DNA of 64,000 nucleotides from an uncultured Prevotella sp. (GTDB lineage: Bacteria; Bacteroidota; Bacteroidia; Bacteroidales; Bacteroidaceae), in NCBI GenBank assembly GCA_946998205.1, contig CAMPYJ010000003.1, forward strand, positions 1-64,000, given 5' to 3'. A program made the position numbers and the translations under genes. The notes beneath the pieces are model-generated. The model was not told where the DNA came from. It saw only the letters and a list, made by a program, of their open reading frames with translations, and ran no database searches. The first letter of the stretch is position 1, and every line of letters begins with the position of its first letter. Of this stretch, positions 26,166-36,182 are shown in pieces.

Positions 26166-26201
26166 AAAAAGCAGCAAAGAAACGTGTCTTTGCTGCTTTT
26201 T
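26166..26201 (+). terminator. Intrinsic terminator of rpmH
   Basis: AAAAAGCAGCAAAGA pairs perfectly with TCTTTGCTGCTTTTT around a 6-base loop. Its T-rich 3' arm ends transcription; on the other strand it is equally symmetric. Confidence 0.88.
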
Positions 26202-26293
26202 GCATCTTTCAACGCACCAGTGGCGGCAGTTAACCCACGCTCAACGCACCAGAGACAACAGTTAACCTGCGCTGAAAAAACAAGAACTTTTAT

Positions 26294-26324
26294 TTTGTAT
26301 TATCTGCGAATTGACCTATCTTTG
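26294..26324 (+). promoter_or_regulatory. Promoter of the PASTA-rluD-ddl gene group
   Basis: TTTG at 26294-26297, a 19-base spacer and TATCTTTG at 26317-26324, 59 bases before the PASTA gene start. The genes to 31093 follow closely on the same strand. Confidence 0.8.
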
Positions 26325-26383
26325 CATAAGACAGGCAGCCATGAATTTGGCCACACAACATCAACAAGCCATCAACAAGGAGA

Positions 26384-27193
26384 ATGAAATCATCTGAATT
26401 TTTCTGCAAATTTAAGAGCTTTTACCTGTGGGGGAATCTCCTGGGCATGGCCGTCGCCATTGTTTTGGTATGTCTCGGCGTGCGGTTTGGCCTCAACATC
26501 TACACGCATCACGGTGAATCGATTGCCATTCCAAACGTCAAGCGGAAATCATTCAAGGAAGCAGAGGAGACATTAAGCAGGCTGGGACTGAAGGCTGTGG
26601 TGAGCGACACGGGGTATGTAAAGACGATACCCCCCGACTGCGTCCTGGAACAAACGCCCGCGGCTGGCGACAAGGTGAAGACCGGACGCATCATCTACCT
26701 CACCATCAACGCCTCAAAATCACCAACCATCACCCTACCAGACGTCATCGACAACAGTTCTCTGCGGGAGGCAGTGGCCAAACTCACGGCCATGGGCTTC
26801 AAAGTGGGCAAGCCTCAATTCATCCCCGGTGAGAAAGACTGGGTGTACAGCATTCTGGTCCGCGGAAAACATGTGATGACGGGAGACAAGATTTCCATTG
26901 ATGACACGGTCATCATACAAGCGGGAAACGGCATGCGCAACTCTTCTGACGTGATTGACTATGTTGATCCGGTTTATCCCGGGCACGGAACAAGCGAGGG
27001 GGATGACGAAGATGGATTTGAAGAGGTGACGGAACCGGAGGCGGAAACCGAGGAGACAACAACTCATCCGCAAGAGGTCAAGCCGCCCAATCCGAGCAAA
27101 CCGGAACCCACCGCGCAACAAAAGAAAGAACCGACGGTGCCCAGGAAGAACGAGCCGGCGACGCCTAAATCACCCAGATCCACTCCAAAATAA
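26384..27193 (+). CDS. PASTA-domain membrane protein
   Basis: A 269-residue protein. An N-terminal membrane helix (about 14-40) is followed by PASTA-type repeats: IAIPNVKRKSFKEAEETLSR with VLEQTPAAGDKVKTGRIIYL (about 46-108), then ITLPDVIDNSSLREAVAKLT (about 115-182). The C-terminal 70 residues are low-complexity, rich in Glu, Pro and Lys. PASTA domains bind peptidoglycan or muropeptides. There is no kinase domain, so it is not a PknB-type kinase; it may anchor a division or cell-wall complex. rluD-like and ddl genes follow, a cell-wall-related neighbourhood. Confidence 0.88.
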   Translation: MKSSEFFCKFKSFYLWGNLLGMAVAIVLVCLGVRFGLNIYTHHGESIAIPNVKRKSFKEAEETLSRLGLKAVVSDTGYVKTIPPDCVLEQTPAAGDKVKTGRIIYLTINASKSPTITLPDVIDNSSLREAVAKLTAMGFKVGKPQFIPGEKDWVYSILVRGKHVMTGDKISIDDTVIIQAGNGMRNSSDVIDYVDPVYPGHGTSEGDDEDGFEEVTEPEAETEETTTHPQEVKPPNPSKPEPTAQQKKEPTVPRKNEPATPKSPRSTPK

Positions 27194-27199
27194 GAATAG

Positions 27200-28267
27200 A
27201 TGGCCGAAGAAGCACAGGACATGACATTGTTGGAAGACGATGAGGAACAGCAACTTTATGAGCATTTCCGCATCGTAGTTGACAAAGGACAGGAGCCTTT
27301 GCGGGTGGACAAATATATGTTTGAACGCCTGAAACATTCCAGTCGTAACCGCATTCAAAAGGCCGCGGACGCCGGATTCGTGCATGTAAACGGCCAACCC
27401 GTGAAGAGCAACTACAAGGTGCGGCCCTTGGATGTCATCACCCTGATGCTGGACGCGCCGCAACACGACCATACCATTGAGGCCGAAGACATCCCCTTGG
27501 ACATCGTGTATGAAGACACCGACCTGATGGTGGTGAACAAAGCTCCCGGCATGGTGGTGCATCCGGGCGCCGGAAACTTTCACGGAACGCTGATTAACGC
27601 CGTGGCCTGGCACCTGAAAGACTTGAGTTCTTTCGACGCCAACGACCCCGCAGTGGGATTGGTGCACCGCATCGACAAAGACACCAGCGGTCTGCTGGTC
27701 GTGGCCAAGACACCGATTGCCAAGACAAAGCTGGGACTTCAGTTTTTCAACAAGACCACTCACCGCAGCTACAACGCCCTGGTGTGGGGCAACTTCAACG
27801 AGGATGAAGGGCGCATAGAGGGCAACATCGGCCGAGACCCCAAGGACCGGTTGCGCATGAACGTGTTTCCACCCGACAGTGAGACGGGCAAAAGCGCCGT
27901 CACGCATTATCGCATACTCGAGCGCTTCGGCTATGTAACGCTCGTGGAATGTATCTTAGAAACGGGAAGAACGCACCAGATACGCGCCCACATGAAACAC
28001 ATTGGGCACCCGCTGTTCGGCGATGAGCGATATGGAGGCACGGAAATCCTGCGCGGACAACGCAGCTCAACGTACAAAGCATTCATCCAAAACTGCTTCA
28101 AGGCGTGCAACCGACAAGCCCTGCACGCCAGGACATTGGGATTTGTACATCCCACAACAGGCCGACAGATGGACTTCACCTCCGACCTGCCCAACGACAT
28201 GCGGCAGCTCATCGACAAGTGGAGCATCTACGTTCACGGCACCAACAACGACACTTTTGAAGAATAA
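27200..28267 (+). CDS. RluD-family 23S rRNA pseudouridine synthase
   Basis: A 355-residue enzyme with an S4 RNA-binding domain (about 32-90: LRVDKYMFERLKHSSRNRIQ) and a pseudouridine synthase domain. The catalytic Asp is D159 in VHRIDKDTSGLLVVAK. GRTHQIRAHMKHIGHPLFGD is the conserved RluA/RluD motif. It most likely modifies helix 69 of 23S rRNA. It begins 6 bases after the PASTA gene stop and is probably cotranscribed with it and with ddl. Confidence 0.92.
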   Translation: MAEEAQDMTLLEDDEEQQLYEHFRIVVDKGQEPLRVDKYMFERLKHSSRNRIQKAADAGFVHVNGQPVKSNYKVRPLDVITLMLDAPQHDHTIEAEDIPLDIVYEDTDLMVVNKAPGMVVHPGAGNFHGTLINAVAWHLKDLSSFDANDPAVGLVHRIDKDTSGLLVVAKTPIAKTKLGLQFFNKTTHRSYNALVWGNFNEDEGRIEGNIGRDPKDRLRMNVFPPDSETGKSAVTHYRILERFGYVTLVECILETGRTHQIRAHMKHIGHPLFGDERYGGTEILRGQRSSTYKAFIQNCFKACNRQALHARTLGFVHPTTGRQMDFTSDLPNDMRQLIDKWSIYVHGTNNDTFEE

Positions 28268-28286
28268 ACAAAAACATACAACAATC

Positions 28287-29288
28287 ATGAATCATCTGAA
28301 ACGGAACATTGCCATCGTTTGCGGTGGCGACTCGTCGGAATACGACGTATCTCTACGCTCGGCACAAGGGCTCTACTCGTTTTTCGACAAAGAGCGATAC
28401 AATGTCTACATCGTCACCATCAAGGGACAAGACTGGAACGTTTGCTTTGACAACGGCGACACGGCCAGCATCGACAAAAACGACTTCTCGTTCGTGAAAG
28501 AAGGTGAAGCCGTGCTTTTCGACTATGCCTACATCACCATTCACGGCACTCCGGGCGAGAATGGCATCATGCAGGGCTACTTTGAGCTGTTGCACTTGCC
28601 CTACTCTACCAGCGGTGTACTGGTGGAAGCAATGACCTTCAACAAGTATGTATTGAACAACTACCTCTCCGCATTCGGCATCAAAGTGGCCAAAAGCATG
28701 TTGGTGAAACGTGGGGAAGAGGACAGGCTCTCTGAGCAGAAGGTGCGAGAAACCATCGGCATGCCTTGCTTCGTGAAGCCTGTCGCTGACGGTTCGAGCT
28801 TCGGTGTGACCAAAGTGAAGAACACAGACCAGCTGGCTCCGGCCTTGCGCGTGGCCTTCATGGAGAGCGACACGGCCATGATTGAGCATTACATGGATGG
28901 AACCGAACTGTCCATCGGCTGCTACAAGACCCGCGGGAAGAGCGTGGTATTCCCTGCGACAGAGGTGGTGACCAGCAACGAATTCTTCGACTACGATGCC
29001 AAATACAACGGACAGGTGCAGGAAATCACGCCCGCACGCATCTCCGAGACTACCGCCAAGAGGGTGGCTGAGGAAACAAGTAAGATCTATGACATCCTGC
29101 AATGCAACGGCATCATCCGCATTGACTACATCATCACCAAGGATGAAGAGGGACAAGACGTGGTGAACATGCTCGAGGTGAACACCACTCCGGGCATGAC
29201 ACCTACCAGCTTTATTCCACAACAGGTACGCGCCGCAGGACTGAACATCACCGACGTGCTGACCGAAATCGTAGAAAACCAATTCTAA
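28287..29288 (+). CDS. ddl: D-alanine--D-alanine ligase
   Basis: A 333-residue ATP-grasp enzyme that joins two D-alanines for peptidoglycan precursors in the cytoplasm. Motifs: IAIVCGGDSSEYDVSLRSA at the N-terminus, HGTPGENGIMQGYFELL, PCFVKPVADGSSFGVTKV in the ATP-grasp fold, and the C-terminal metal site with MLEVNTTPGMTPTSFIP. The start at 28287 gives the standard family length. A longer frame upstream overlaps the rluD-type gene and is not coding. Confidence 0.95.
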   Translation: MNHLKRNIAIVCGGDSSEYDVSLRSAQGLYSFFDKERYNVYIVTIKGQDWNVCFDNGDTASIDKNDFSFVKEGEAVLFDYAYITIHGTPGENGIMQGYFELLHLPYSTSGVLVEAMTFNKYVLNNYLSAFGIKVAKSMLVKRGEEDRLSEQKVRETIGMPCFVKPVADGSSFGVTKVKNTDQLAPALRVAFMESDTAMIEHYMDGTELSIGCYKTRGKSVVFPATEVVTSNEFFDYDAKYNGQVQEITPARISETTAKRVAEETSKIYDILQCNGIIRIDYIITKDEEGQDVVNMLEVNTTPGMTPTSFIPQQVRAAGLNITDVLTEIVENQF

Positions 29289-29297
29289 CTCCCCATC

Positions 29298-30446
29298 ATG
29301 CATATCCCATCCGAATTCGACTCCATACGTCCCTTCGAGCCCGAAGAGCTGCCGCAAGTGTTCGATCGGCTGTTGGCCGACCCACAGTTTCAGCAGGTGT
29401 TGGCCTATCTTTATCCCAACGTGCCAACGGATGCAATTGCCCAGCGGCTGCATGCCTGCAAGACGAACGTTGACTTTCAGAAGACATTCTGCTATGAATT
29501 CCTGCAGAAGCTGTTGGCGCAGAAAGCCAAGAGTTGCGACATGGACGCCACGGCCATCAGCAATGAGCGCAACTACACGTTCATCAGCAACCACCGTGAC
29601 ATCGTTCTCGATTCGGGACTGTTGGCAAAACTGCTGATAGACCACAACTTTCCGACCACCTGCGAGATTGCCATTGGCGACAACCTGCTGTCACTACCAT
29701 GGGTCAAAGACTTGGTGCGCATCAACAAGGCCTTCATCGTTGAGCGCAGTGTGTCGTTCCGAGAGATGCTCGCCACCAGCAAACGGCTCTCCGCCTACAT
29801 GCACTTCGCCATCGGAGAGAAGAAGGAAAACATCTGGATTGCGCAGCGGGAGGGACGTGCGAAGGATTCTGACGACCGCACGGCAGAAAGCATATTGAAG
29901 ATGATGGCCATGGGGGGAGAGGGCAACATCATCGACCGACTGCGACAACTGCACCTGGTTCCGCTCACCATCTCGTACGAATACGACCCCTGCGACTACC
30001 TCAAAGCAGCCGAGTTTCAACTGAAGCGCGACAACCCCGGATGGAAGAAAGGACCGCAAGACGACATCGTGAGTATGCAAACGGGCATCATGGGCTACAA
30101 GGGGCACATCCACTATCACTGTGCACCCTGCATAGACGATTACCTCAGCACGCTGGATGCCAACATGCCGAAGGCTGATTTGTACCGCATGATAGCCGCG
30201 CACATCGACCAAGAGATACACCGTAACTACCGCATCTATCCCAACAACTACGTCGCCTGCGACCTGTTGGAAGGGAACAACGCCGCATCGAGCCACTACA
30301 CACCACAAGACAAAGCTACGTTTGAGCAATATCTGTCGGACCAACTCGCCAAGATAGACATCCCCAACAAGGATGATGCCTACTTGAGAGAGCGCATGCT
30401 CACGATGTATGCCAATCCTCTGAAAAACCATTTGGCCGCATGTTGA
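29298..30446 (+). CDS. PlsC-like acyltransferase
   Basis: A 382-residue protein with an acyltransferase core. The catalytic HxxxxD block is in ISNHRDIVLDSGLLA (about residues 96-110). A second block is IWIAQREGRAKDSDD (about 178-192), equivalent to the EGTR-like motif, with a following proline-rich block LVPLTISYEYDPCD. The order fits glycerol-phosphate/lysophosphatidate acyltransferases, though it is longer than PlsC and has an extra C-terminal helical part. It probably acts in phospholipid or lipoprotein-related acylation at the inner membrane. The next gene overlaps by 7 bases. Confidence 0.82.
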   Translation: MHIPSEFDSIRPFEPEELPQVFDRLLADPQFQQVLAYLYPNVPTDAIAQRLHACKTNVDFQKTFCYEFLQKLLAQKAKSCDMDATAISNERNYTFISNHRDIVLDSGLLAKLLIDHNFPTTCEIAIGDNLLSLPWVKDLVRINKAFIVERSVSFREMLATSKRLSAYMHFAIGEKKENIWIAQREGRAKDSDDRTAESILKMMAMGGEGNIIDRLRQLHLVPLTISYEYDPCDYLKAAEFQLKRDNPGWKKGPQDDIVSMQTGIMGYKGHIHYHCAPCIDDYLSTLDANMPKADLYRMIAAHIDQEIHRNYRIYPNNYVACDLLEGNNAASSHYTPQDKATFEQYLSDQLAKIDIPNKDDAYLRERMLTMYANPLKNHLAAC

Positions 30447-31093
30447 GATTCTCCGCCCTCGCCCTGAGCGTTGTAAGCCTGTTGACAGCCTGCACCATCG
30501 CACCCTACGAGGCAGGCGACGGACGGTACTCGTACCTCAAGGCTGAGATGGCAGACATGCACACCGCGGCTAAATGCAAGGTAGATTATGCGGTGACGGA
30601 CACCGATGAGAAGCTCACATTCAGCACACCCTTCAACTGTCATTGGGCCACCACGCCCGACAGCACCTACCGAACCATGCTCTATTATAAAAAATCACCT
30701 GACAAAACGGAAGGGAACACATGCGTCACAGTGTGGGTGCTGCACCCCATGAAACCATCAAAAAACACCCCCACCGACCCCGTAAAGCTGCAAAGCAGTT
30801 GGCTGAGCCAAAACAAGAAGTACATCAACCTGCGGTTGGGCGTGATGTCTGGAAAGCCCGATGACGAGAAACAGAAGCAAAAGATTGGCATTGTGCTCAA
30901 CAAACAAGTAACAAACGCCAATGGCAAAAAGGCCGTTGACCTACAACTTCTGCACAACCGCAACCACGTTCCGGCATATTACACCAAGACCCTTTACATC
31001 AGTATCCCCACAACTTCCTACAAATCCGGCGATTCCATCCGCCTCAAGGTAAACACCTACCAGGGCATGGTGGAGAAAACATTTGTTTTGTAG
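30440..31093 (+). CDS. NigD-like lipoprotein
   Basis: A 217-residue lipoprotein (VSLLTAC, cysteine near 18). The order of an OB-like N-terminal part (YLKAEMADMHTAAKCKVDYA) and a beta-sandwich C-terminus (KTLYISIPTTSYKSGDSIRL) resembles NigD-type lipoproteins of Bacteroidetes. The function of that family is poorly known. It overlaps the preceding acyltransferase gene by 7 bases (ATGTTGA), so it is translationally coupled. Confidence 0.6.
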   Translation: MLRFSALALSVVSLLTACTIAPYEAGDGRYSYLKAEMADMHTAAKCKVDYAVTDTDEKLTFSTPFNCHWATTPDSTYRTMLYYKKSPDKTEGNTCVTVWVLHPMKPSKNTPTDPVKLQSSWLSQNKKYINLRLGVMSGKPDDEKQKQKIGIVLNKQVTNANGKKAVDLQLLHNRNHVPAYYTKTLYISIPTTSYKSGDSIRLKVNTYQGMVEKTFVL

Positions 31094-31330
31094 GCTGTTG
31101 ATGCACCATCTTTTCAAAGGAGTGTAATGGCCACTGCCAATCAAAGGCATGCGGTTTTCATACATTATTTCCCCAAAATCTCATTCTCAGTAGCAGAAAG
31201 AGAACAGCCCCTTGCATTCACCCAAGTCAGCAAAGGTTCTTGTCTGGCTTGGTTTATTGGCTGCTTTACCATAATATATAGGCTACAAACAGCGTTTCTC
31301 ACACCCCCTATATAAGGTATAATCATGTAA

Positions 31331-31524
31331 GGGCGGTTCTATAAATTAGCTTTGACAGATTGTGAGACTATTTTCGAGGTCAATTTGTTTGTGAGTGAAA
31401 GAGTATAGCGAGCTATACGACTGAACGAACAAGCAAATTGAACCGAAAAGAGTACACAGGATGACAAAACGTAAAAAAGACTGACCTTAGAAAAACTTTA
31501 CGGTGGTAATTTATAGAACCGCCC
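31331..31524 (-). mobile_element. MITE-like element, copy B (194 bp, inverted)
   Basis: Same 18-bp terminal inverted repeats as the other copies, flanked by the 4-bp direct repeat GTAA (31327-31330 and 31525-31528). Its interior is the reverse orientation of copies A, C and D, and it is of the short size class. It lies between the convergent genes ending at 31093 and 31546. The rest of 31094-31545 shows no gene. Confidence 0.85.
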
Positions 31525-31545
31525 GTAAGAAACGCCGCATTCTCT

Positions 31546-33639
31546 TTAGTGCCCCATTCGTGAAGTATCAACCTCCTTTACTTTCTTTTCCTTGTAGCCA
31601 CCGAACTTATAGACAACAGTAAAAGTAACTGTCGACCAATTGAAATTGATCTTCATACGATAGTCTTGGTTTCCTTGCACGGAACGGGTGTCGAAGAAAT
31701 TGTTGAAGATGTTGTTGCCATTGAGGCGCAGCCCCCATTTTCCGTTGTGTGACGACCATTGCAGTTTGGCATTCATTTGGAAGATGGGACTGATGTCGTA
31801 AACTCCTTGTATTGCTTTCGACTGAAAGAAAGGATTCAGAATAAGGCGCACGTCCTGTGTTTTGCAAAGTTTTACCGATGCGGTACCTCCAAGAATGGCA
31901 TAAAGTTTCTTGCGGTTGAATGGCAAGTCGAAGAAACGACTGCTCTTATCGTGCTTGTAAGTCCCTGCGACAAACACGTTACCGCTGAGCCATTTGCCTG
32001 CACTGAAGATGACAGAGGCCTGCAATACGAATCTATTTGAATAATCGAAGTTGGTTTCTTTCATGATGACAGCCATGCGGTCAGCTGTCTGGTAGGGCAA
32101 CTGCACGAAATAGTCGGGTCTGAGATTTGCGAAAGCCATCAGCGTATAACGTCTTTTTATCTGCCACATCAGGTTGACATTATATTCAGAGTAGGGCTTC
32201 AAATTGGGATTACCATGTACCTCTGTGTAGGTGGATGAATAAAAAACATTGCTCATGGTTGACCAATAGCTCGGAAACACTGAATTGGAATTGAAGGAGA
32301 GGTTGAGCAAATGGTTGTCGTTGATGCTCCACAAAGCATTGAGCGTAGGATAGATACGCCATTTATTCCACATCGGGGAGTGGTATTGCTCGGCAGCAAC
32401 GGATGCTTCAAGACTGATTGCCTTATTGACCTGCTTGCTGAAACCTGCATACATGTTCCATATCCGCTCATTGATGTCAACGCTGCTGGTCGCATTGGGC
32501 AGAATGTTTCCCGTTTTATCGAGGGTGTTCTGATAGCTCTTGTTGCTCGCAAACTGTCCTTTCACGCCATACGACAACCCCCACCCATGCGCCAATGAAT
32601 GGTTTTGATCTGCCGTAAACATCCATTTATTGATGGTCTGTTCACTACCACTTGTCAGGTTGCGTTCTGTTTCAGTCGTTTTTTCATCCGCCTGCATCGT
32701 GCCGTCAAGCCATTGTTGCTGCGGTGTGCGATAGTAGGTGTACGAGCCGCTAAGGGTAAGTCCGAAAGGAAGTGAATAGTTTAGATCAACATTGTGCAGA
32801 TACTCATGACTGTCAAGGCGCACTCTGCTTACGCTCAAACCTGTCGTTTGGCTGTTAGAGCTGTTCTTTTTCCAATTTCCTGTATAGGCAATGTCGAGAC
32901 GATGATTCTTGCTGAACGCATAATTCATACCCAATCGGTAGTAGTGCCTAATGCCAAACGACTTCTGCCAAGTTTCGTCATAATAGCCTACACGTTTGTT
33001 GCCCAAGGGATGATTGACTATGTGCGAAGATTCACCGTATGAATTGCCTTCAACGAATTGATAGTTTGCATCCAGACCAAACTTGCCTCTTTGCATGGAA
33101 AGGGCAAGATTACCAAAGCCAGTTGAATATTTCCTTTGCTGCAATCCACCAACCATCTGTCCCGACAACCGATTGGTGCCGGCATTATCTTTCGTGACGA
33201 TGTTGATTGCCATGCCACGAACATGATAGCGAGCCGGCGCAGACAACATCACCTCTGCCTTTGCCAACTGTGCGGCAGGCATCGCTTTCAATCTGTCTGC
33301 CAGCTGTTCTTGCGTCAACGTAGTGGCTTGTCCATTGATAATCAACGTCACCTCATTGCCCAAGAGGGAGATACTACCAGTAGCATCGCTGACACCGGGA
33401 ATGCGTGTAAGAGCCTCATAAGCGTTGTCGGCAGGCAACTGCTTCATCAGCAACGGCATATTGTACAATAGCATGCCACGCTCTGCCTTGACGATGGGGC
33501 GCGAGCCCTTTACCATTACTTCAGGAAGATTGTGCATCATAGATTCCATGGTGAGTGAATCTTTTGAACTTTGCGCTTGTGCATGAATGGATAAGGTGGA
33601 TACCAAGACACATGCTAAGAAAAACATTCTACATCTCAT
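31546..33639 (-). CDS. Outer-membrane beta-barrel protein, TonB-receptor-like
   Basis: A 697-residue outer-membrane protein with a signal peptide (ends about SIHAQAQ). It has a plug-like region (LPEVMVKGSRPIVKAERGML, LTRIPGVSDATGSISLLGNE, VTLIINGQ) and a barrel of about 500 residues. There is no carboxypeptidase-like N-terminal domain and no SusD partner. It fits the Bacteroidetes outer_membrane_beta-barrel (OMP_b-brl_3) family. The substrate is unknown. The open frame extends to 33780, but that part precedes the signal peptide and spans the probable promoter at 33690-33719. Confidence 0.82.
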   Translation of the reverse strand: MRCRMFFLACVLVSTLSIHAQAQSSKDSLTMESMMHNLPEVMVKGSRPIVKAERGMLLYNMPLLMKQLPADNAYEALTRIPGVSDATGSISLLGNEVTLIINGQATTLTQEQLADRLKAMPAAQLAKAEVMLSAPARYHVRGMAINIVTKDNAGTNRLSGQMVGGLQQRKYSTGFGNLALSMQRGKFGLDANYQFVEGNSYGESSHIVNHPLGNKRVGYYDETWQKSFGIRHYYRLGMNYAFSKNHRLDIAYTGNWKKNSSNSQTTGLSVSRVRLDSHEYLHNVDLNYSLPFGLTLSGSYTYYRTPQQQWLDGTMQADEKTTETERNLTSGSEQTINKWMFTADQNHSLAHGWGLSYGVKGQFASNKSYQNTLDKTGNILPNATSSVDINERIWNMYAGFSKQVNKAISLEASVAAEQYHSPMWNKWRIYPTLNALWSINDNHLLNLSFNSNSVFPSYWSTMSNVFYSSTYTEVHGNPNLKPYSEYNVNLMWQIKRRYTLMAFANLRPDYFVQLPYQTADRMAVIMKETNFDYSNRFVLQASVIFSAGKWLSGNVFVAGTYKHDKSSRFFDLPFNRKKLYAILGGTASVKLCKTQDVRLILNPFFQSKAIQGVYDISPIFQMNAKLQWSSHNGKWGLRLNGNNIFNNFFDTRSVQGNQDYRMKINFNWSTVTFTVVYKFGGYKEKKVKEVDTSRMGH

Positions 33640-33689
33640 TTGCTGCTGATGTTGGTTGAGTTTGACTGATTCGGCGAATGAACACTTCG

Positions 33690-33719
33690 CAAATATAAAA
33701 AAAAAATCATGAACCCAAA
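33690..33719 (-). promoter_or_regulatory. Probable promoter of the barrel protein gene
   Basis: On the minus strand TTTG (33719-33716), an 18-base T-rich spacer and TATATTTG (33697-33690) precede the 33639 start codon by about 50 bases. The spacer is one base short of ideal. Confidence 0.6.
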
Positions 33720-34640
33720 ATTTATTTAGAATGAATCGACAAAAAAACTTGTATATAATTGACAATAAAGGTATTATCACCAGAAGCCATCAAAGAAAAG
33801 GTACAGCGCTTTCGAGCATGATTCAATGATAAAGAAGAAAGGCCGTCCACCAGCGAATGCCACCGATGTTCAATCTACATAAGAGAGTTTGGAACGGAGT
33901 GCAGTGTTTGTCAATCGTCCACAAATCGTTGACTATTTTTACCAATTATTACCCCAAAAACAGCCTTTCAAAACTTTCAATCTGGAAAAAATCAATAGGC
34001 TGGCAGGAGGTAAACAGGAAGTAATTGGGCCAAGAAATTCGACTATTTACCATCAAAAGCATGCCATAACCTGATTAAAGGTTTCACTTTGGCAGACAAT
34101 CTACAGGTTGTTGCCGTGTTAAAGCATGCATATTGCCCACTTAAAGCAATGCTTTTGTCTACAAAACGCATGAAGCATGAGAACTAATTGCCGACAAAAG
34201 ACCATAACACACTATCTATCAACAAGATATAAGAACCATTCATCCATAGCGTATTTTCGGTCAGACGCAAGGCTGTTTGCAAATACGCCCGGCATGAAGA
34301 GGCACGTTGTCAAGAAAAATCACGCGCGTGCCCTCACGCTGTTCAACTCGCTTTCTCACAAAAAACCGCACCTTGCCATCGCCCATCAGAATGGTTGCAC
34401 GCTGCCTTCAAACTTCACTACCGAAATAAAAAAAAAAGAAAAAATAGCCATTTATAATCCATTATTCGTTTTTTTTATACTTTTGCAACGATAAAGCCAA
34501 AACAAACATAAAAAAGCAACAATTTTTAAAACAGCCGTCTTGAAGATGTGTAGTTCAATTCTCGAAGACTTGCAACATATTGACATGTGGTACGACACAT
34601 ATATCCATCAAGAAATCAAAACTAAAAAAAACAAGAAAAG
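33720..34640. other. Long spacer without a supported gene
   Basis: Only short frames are present. One at 33827-33882 begins MIKKKGRPPANATDVQST and could be the start of a lost DNA-binding or mobilisation protein. Another at 34177-34494 shows no family signature. A TACTTTTG box at 34478-34485 may serve the gene at 34641. The region looks like decayed accessory DNA. Confidence 0.3.
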
Positions 34641-35159
34641 ATGAAAAGAACATTCACGATTAGCATTTTATGCATGTTATTTGCCGGCATTTCGATGGCC
34701 GGATTCGCACAGACCGGCAAGATAGAGAGCGAATTCCGCATTCAGGGTTCTTCACGCAGGGTACAAGAGTTTCAACCTCATGAACGGGGCATTGAATTAA
34801 AATACAATGTTCTGAAGAACTTTTGTTTAGGTTTGAACTACAGCACATCCATCGCGCTCTTCAAGCTCAATGGTGTAAAAGACTATTATACCAGTGACTT
34901 GCTTGGTGCCAAAGTAGGTTACACCTTTCTCAACAAGTCGCATTTCAGCATGCAGGTGGCTTGTGGCGCAGCAACCCAAGTCAGGCGAGAAGGCAAATGG
35001 AACTACAGTTGTTATGACGTTGGCGTATATTCCTATGTTGGCAACGGCAGGATCAGACCGGTCATAGGCATACTACTGAAGAGATATGATTCGCACGACG
35101 CCGCATTCTCTGACTACACCAGATGCATGCTGACCCTTGGACTGAACACCCGGTTTTGA
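34641..35159 (+). CDS. Small exported barrel-like protein
   Basis: A 172-residue protein with a signal peptide (GISMAGFAQ). The rest alternates hydrophobic and polar residues in strands: GIELKYNVLKNFCLGLNYST, LGAKVGYTFLNKSHFSMQVA, RPVIGILLKRY. It ends in aromatic F, as is common for outer-membrane beta-barrels. It is most like a small eight-stranded barrel of unknown role. It has no close neighbours on its strand, but shares a perfect terminator with the convergent cluster at 35238-39869. Confidence 0.65.
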   Translation: MKRTFTISILCMLFAGISMAGFAQTGKIESEFRIQGSSRRVQEFQPHERGIELKYNVLKNFCLGLNYSTSIALFKLNGVKDYYTSDLLGAKVGYTFLNKSHFSMQVACGAATQVRREGKWNYSCYDVGVYSYVGNGRIRPVIGILLKRYDSHDAAFSDYTRCMLTLGLNTRF

Positions 35160-35181
35160 CACGGGTGGTGAGAAGAAAACA

Positions 35182-35229
35182 GAAACCGGTAGCTTTTTGA
35201 ACGTAAAAAGACAAAAAGCTACCGGTTTC
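35182..35229. terminator. Bidirectional terminator between convergent genes
   Basis: An 18-bp perfect stem (GAAACCGGTAGCTTTTTG with its complement at 35212-35229) and a 12-base loop lie between the stops at 35159 and 35238. Confidence 0.85.
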
Positions 35230-35237
35230 AAGTTCGT

Positions 35238-36182
35238 TTACCACCAGTTATGCACATGGTACACTATACGGGGACGGTTCTTTGCCCACGCCGTACCAAT
35301 GGCTCTGGCTGCCGCTATTCGTGCTTGATTGAGTGCAAGCTCATTACGCTGCTCTTGCAACTTATACTTCCATTCCCTTGCATCAAGAGCGCTTATTCTT
35401 TTCTTGATAGAAGCAAAAAGAACCTTCGCCTTGGCGTAAGCAGGCGACTGCGGATTGATTTGCGAAAGCAGTTCGCCAGCTCGCTCAGCAGCGTCAGCAT
35501 CTTGGGAAGCATTCCATATAGCAGTGGCTTGCGCCAGCATTTTATCCCCCTCCTGCGCTAACATCTTGTTGTAGAAGCTTAGCATCAGTCGATTAGCTTG
35601 CGTGTACAAAGGTTCACACGCAGAGGGTATGGACGACAACTCGTCGATGGCTGCGTCGAACTCTTGCTTGCCTGCCAGCGTTTTAGCGTGTTGTAATATT
35701 GACGTACCGTTTAGTTGGTAGTACTGCAATATCTTTTCTTTAGCTTTTTCCACGAACGCTTTTAATTCAGCATCACGACCATTTAAGGTGTTAAATGCCT
35801 GCATATAGGCTTTGTTCTTGGAGGTGCCCACCCCTTTAACCTGCACGTTTTTAGAAGAGAAAAGCGTGCCCGTAACACCGTCGCCAATACACAAATTGAT
35901 GTTCAGCGTATAAGCATACATGGTAGGAGCTGTTTCTGTCACATCCTCTGTTACGACACTGGCCTTTGGAACAAGTACGAAACGCTGATTAGCCACATTG
36001 CCAAATCCGCATGACGTGATGATGCTTCCCAATTTACTATACACTACTTTCTCGACAGATGCAGGAATTTCGCTTGTCTCGTCGATATAAGGAGACACGT
36101 TTATTTGCTGCGTATTCTGCGCATAAGCGGTAAGACTCATGACACCAAGTGTCAGAGTACAAATGCACTGTCTTATTTTCAT
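35238..36182 (-). CDS. Exported CsgG/LpoB-like protein with helical C-terminus
   Basis: A 314-residue protein with a signal peptide (MSLTAYAQ). The N-terminal 150 residues alternate strands and helices in the manner of CsgG/LpoB/TolB-like periplasmic domains: ASVEKVVYSKLGSIITSCGF, RFVLVPKAS, YAYTLNINLCIGDGVTGTLF. The C-terminal half is helical, with TPR-like elements (FDAAIDELSSIPSACEPLYT). This is a fold-level guess from pattern. It is last in a cluster of five exported proteins and overlaps the DUF6175 gene by 4 bases, so they are coupled. Confidence 0.65.
   Translation of the reverse strand: MKIRQCICTLTLGVMSLTAYAQNTQQINVSPYIDETSEIPASVEKVVYSKLGSIITSCGFGNVANQRFVLVPKASVVTEDVTETAPTMYAYTLNINLCIGDGVTGTLFSSKNVQVKGVGTSKNKAYMQAFNTLNGRDAELKAFVEKAKEKILQYYQLNGTSILQHAKTLAGKQEFDAAIDELSSIPSACEPLYTQANRLMLSFYNKMLAQEGDKMLAQATAIWNASQDADAAERAGELLSQINPQSPAYAKAKVLFASIKKRISALDAREWKYKLQEQRNELALNQARIAAARAIGTAWAKNRPRIVYHVHNWW

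Noticed and set aside
34177..34494. 105-codon frame in the long spacer
   Set aside because: No signal, domain or plausible promoter; composition is like the surrounding noncoding DNA.
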